A DNA stretch of 64,000 nt from DATFVB01 sp963714035 (GTDB taxonomy: Bacteria > Acidobacteriota > Thermoanaerobaculia > UBA5066 > DATFVB01): positions 868,001 through 932,000 of the forward strand of contig OY970224.1 in assembly GCA_963714035.1 (NCBI GenBank). The letters are read 5' to 3'. This document shows, piece after piece, positions 61,931 through 64,000 of this stretch. Made by a program: the position numbers and the translations under genes. Each line of letters starts with the position of its first letter. Within the stretch, counting starts at the first letter, position 1. The notes under the pieces are model-generated. The model was not told the origin of the DNA and did not search any database. It saw only the letters and a program-made list of their open reading frames with translations.

Positions 61931-63139
61931 TCAGAGGCCGCCGACGAGCTGCGCGAACCGTTCCATCCCTTTTTCGATTTCCGACGCCGCGGCCGCGAAC
62001 GAGAAGCGGACGTACCGGTCGTCTCCGAACGCCACACCCGGAACCGCGGCGACTCCCCCGCGCTCGAGCAGGATCTTCGCGAACTCGGCGGATCCCGCCG
62101 CGCCGGCGGGCGCGAACAGGTCGGACACGTCCGCGAAGGCGTAGAACGCGCCGTCCGGCGCGGGACACGCGACCCCCGGAATCGCGTTGAGCGCGGCCGT
62201 GATCAGCTTTCGCCGGACGGCGTACTCCGCGAGCATCGCGCCGACGGACTCCTCCGCGCGGTCGAGCTCGGTCAGCGCCGCGAGCGCGGCCGCCTGCGAG
62301 ATCGAGGAAGCGTTCGACGTGGAGTGGCTCTGGTATCCCGACATCGCCGCGATCACGTCCGCCGGCCCGACGGCCCAGCCGAGGCGCCAGCCGGTCATCG
62401 CGAACGTCTTCGACGCCGCGCCCGAGATCAGCACGTGGTCCGCATGCTCGCTCCAGCTCTCGGCGGGCGAAGCGTGCGGGCGCCCGTCGTAGAGGAAGAG
62501 CTCGTAGCACTCGTCGTAGAGCACGAAGACGCCGCGGTCGCGCGCCCAGTCGAGGATCCGCCGGAGCTCCGCCGGATCGATCGCGGCCCCCGTCGGGTTG
62601 TTCGGCGAGTTCAGGATGAGCCCCCGGGTCCGGTCGGTCGCGGCCGGCAGCAGGTCGTCGAGCGTCGGGCGGAAACCGTTCTCCCGCCGCGCGACGGCCG
62701 GCACGGGCTCGGCTCCCGAGAGGCGGACCATCTCCGGAAACGAGACCCAGTACGGCGCGGGAACGAGCACCTCGTCGCCCTCCTCGAACAGGACCTGGCA
62801 GGCGTTGAAGAGCGTCTGTTTCCCTCCCGCGGAGACGATGACCTGCGACGGGGAGACGTCCGCGCCGCGGCGCCGGAACTTCTCGGCGATCGCCTCCCGG
62901 AGCGGCGGCTCCCCCGACGTTTCGGTGTAGCGCGTGCGGTCGGCTTCGATCGCCTCGATTCCCGCTTCCTTTACGAACGCCGGGGTCGGGAAGTCGGGCT
63001 CCCCCACGCCGAGATCGACGACGTCGGCGCCCCGGCGCCGCATCTCGGACAGCGTGCGCGAGACCCCGAGCGTCGGCGATGGGAGGATTCCCCGCGCGCG
63101 CCGGGTGAGCCGCGAGCCGGCGCGGACGCCGCCGCTCAT
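61931..63139 (-). CDS. Class I aminotransferase (aspartate aminotransferase-like)
   Basis: PLP-dependent fold-type I aminotransferase (402 aa) of the class Ib AspC type. Blocks: DLGVGEPDFPTPAFVKEAG (residues 42-60), NSPNNPTGAAIDP, YDECYELFLYDG, PLP lysine in SGAASKTFAMTGWRLGW and the C-terminal VRFSFAA with substrate-binding Arg. ATG at 63137-63139 with GGGGAG seven bases upstream. Aspartate is the likely donor; other amino acids cannot be excluded. Convergent with the CAP genes. Confidence 0.9.
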   Translation of the reverse strand: MSGGVRAGSRLTRRARGILPSPTLGVSRTLSEMRRRGADVVDLGVGEPDFPTPAFVKEAGIEAIEADRTRYTETSGEPPLREAIAEKFRRRGADVSPSQVIVSAGGKQTLFNACQVLFEEGDEVLVPAPYWVSFPEMVRLSGAEPVPAVARRENGFRPTLDDLLPAATDRTRGLILNSPNNPTGAAIDPAELRRILDWARDRGVFVLYDECYELFLYDGRPHASPAESWSEHADHVLISGAASKTFAMTGWRLGWAVGPADVIAAMSGYQSHSTSNASSISQAAALAALTELDRAEESVGAMLAEYAVRRKLITAALNAIPGVACPAPDGAFYAFADVSDLFAPAGAAGSAEFAKILLERGGVAAVPGVAFGDDRYVRFSFAAAASEIEKGMERFAQLVGGL

Positions 63140-63186
63140 CCGCGCGCTCCCCTGTGGCCGACCGGTTCCTTCACCGGAAAAATTTA

Positions 63187-64000
63187 TCATGCCCGGCGGG
63201 CGTTCCAGGTTCGCGCGAAGGCCCCGAAGGCGCGCCATCGCTTCCGGCCGGACGCCGCGAGCGCGATCTCCCAGACGCACCACGCGCCGTAGACGGCGAT
63301 CATCGCCACGCGGGTCGAGGGGAGGAGGAACTGGACGAGCCAGAACAGGAAGAGCACGGCGGCCTCGTAGGCGGTGAGCGACATGGACGCGAGCAGCAGC
63401 CATCCGAGGAACGACTGCAGGATGGTGAGCAGGATCTCGATCCGCTGATGGGAATCGAGCGGAAGCGGCGCGGTCGAGCCGTGCGACCAGCAATAGATGA
63501 CGGGGATCAGGCCGGAAAGGATCGACCACTGGTTGATGTTCGACGAAACCATGTTCATGAGGGCGACGGGCGCCCGCGTGATCCGCCGGGCCCAGAGGAA
63601 GGCGGAGACCTTCTCCGGGAACTCCGAGAGGAACGGCGCGACCCACTGGACGAAAGCGAACTCGGAAACCCCCATCGACACGGAAAGCGCGAGCAGGCTG
63701 TTCAGGAACGGATGCGCCGTGAAATACAGGATGACGCCTCCGCCGAGGAAGAGGCCGAGCACCGCGAGCCACCGGCCCGCTCCCGGGAACGAGAGAGCCC
63801 AGCGGGACACTCTCGGGATCTCGACGTCTTCCTCGACGTCCTCTTTCCGCGGCGGAAGGCGCAGCAGCGCGCCGAGATAGACGAAGTAGCAGGCGCCGAG
63901 AACCGCCGCGTCCCACAGCCCGAGCGTTCCCTTCGCGACGATCACGACGAACCAGAGGAGCGGCGGAAGAAGGCCGACGACCTCGACGGAATGGTGGTCG
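63187..64000 (-). CDS. Sodium/calcium exchanger-like membrane protein (partial, N-terminus off the window)
   Basis: The frame stays open to the right window edge, so only the C-terminal 270 residues are present. Polytopic; the second exchanger repeat is recognisable in SEFAFVQWVAPFLSEFPEKV and MVSSNINQWSILSGLIPVIY, matching the alpha-2 region of CaCA-type antiporters although Q/F replace some acidic residues (FVQW). A charged cytoplasmic loop RKEDVEEDVEIPR separates the halves. No terminator seen before the divergent aminotransferase. Confidence 0.75.
   Translation of the reverse strand, partial: DHHSVEVVGLLPPLLWFVVIVAKGTLGLWDAAVLGACYFVYLGALLRLPPRKEDVEEDVEIPRVSRWALSFPGAGRWLAVLGLFLGGGVILYFTAHPFLNSLLALSVSMGVSEFAFVQWVAPFLSEFPEKVSAFLWARRITRAPVALMNMVSSNINQWSILSGLIPVIYCWSHGSTAPLPLDSHQRIEILLTILQSFLGWLLLASMSLTAYEAAVLFLFWLVQFLLPSTRVAMIAVYGAWCVWEIALAASGRKRWRAFGAFARTWNARRA

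Noticed and set aside
61931..63916. A 661-codon aminotransferase with a long N-terminal extension
   Set aside because: The extension is the shifted frame of the exchanger gene; ATG at 63137-63139 has a good ribosome binding site.

Overview
The window is a high-GC bacterial chromosome segment from a diderm (outer-membrane) organism. The diderm call rests on apolipoprotein N-acyltransferase, an MlaEFD-type lipid transport system and outer-membrane-style lipoproteins. No single gene fixes the phylum. The high GC, the gene order and a bacterial ceramide-synthesis gene trio would fit Acidobacteriota (Thermoanaerobaculia-like) or a neighbouring deep lineage, but that is a guess. I see no prophage, insertion sequence or CRISPR array.

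Positions 1-29 kb are almost entirely minus-strand housekeeping genes. Read in transcription order from the right they are: rplM-rpsI-rpsB-tsf-pyrH-frr-ispD-ispF; rlmB; a tRNA operon (Thr-TGT, Tyr, Gly, then Thr-GGT) running into tuf-rpmG-tRNA-Trp-secE-nusG-rplKAJL-rpoB-rpoC; a DinB-like gene and a broken two-domain secreted-protein gene; then the str/S10 operon rpsL-rpsG-fusA-tuf-rpsJ-rplC-rplD-rplW-rplB, cut by the window edge. Strong promoters precede rpsL and rplM, and clear terminators follow rpoC and rpsB.

Positions 29-38 kb hold plus-strand metabolic genes (ubiE/menG, folD, coaE, rdgB, an aldo/keto reductase, purC) interleaved with minus-strand pepA and a degenerate M48-like lipoprotein. 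Positions 38-54 kb return to the minus strand: PHP-dnaB-alr-mlaE-mlaF-mlaD-radA as one compact run, a NUDIX gene bracketed by inverted copies of a palindromic repeat, and nfeD-slipin-SPOR-lipA-lnt-prfB. prfB carries the classical +1 programmed frameshift.

Positions 53.7-64 kb are the most interesting part. A minus-strand operon of an extended SDR, a serine-palmitoyltransferase-like enzyme and a GNAT-type acyltransferase matches the bacterial ceramide pathway (CerR, Spt, bCerS). A PAP2/Aur1-like membrane phosphotransferase lies close by and could add a headgroup. Tandem secreted CAP-domain proteins, an aminotransferase and a partial Na+/Ca2+ exchanger-like gene follow.

Three genome-wide patterns stand out. 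First, intergenic spacers carry arrays with a strict 7-nt period arranged as inverted arms, at six places. Second, two further repeat families occur, one of which has grown into the 3' ends of lipA and ispD. Third, many first-in-transcript genes have a -10 hexamer only 6-9 nt before the start codon and no Shine-Dalgarno, which suggests leaderless mRNAs, whereas genes inside operons use SD sites or NTGA stop/start overlaps.
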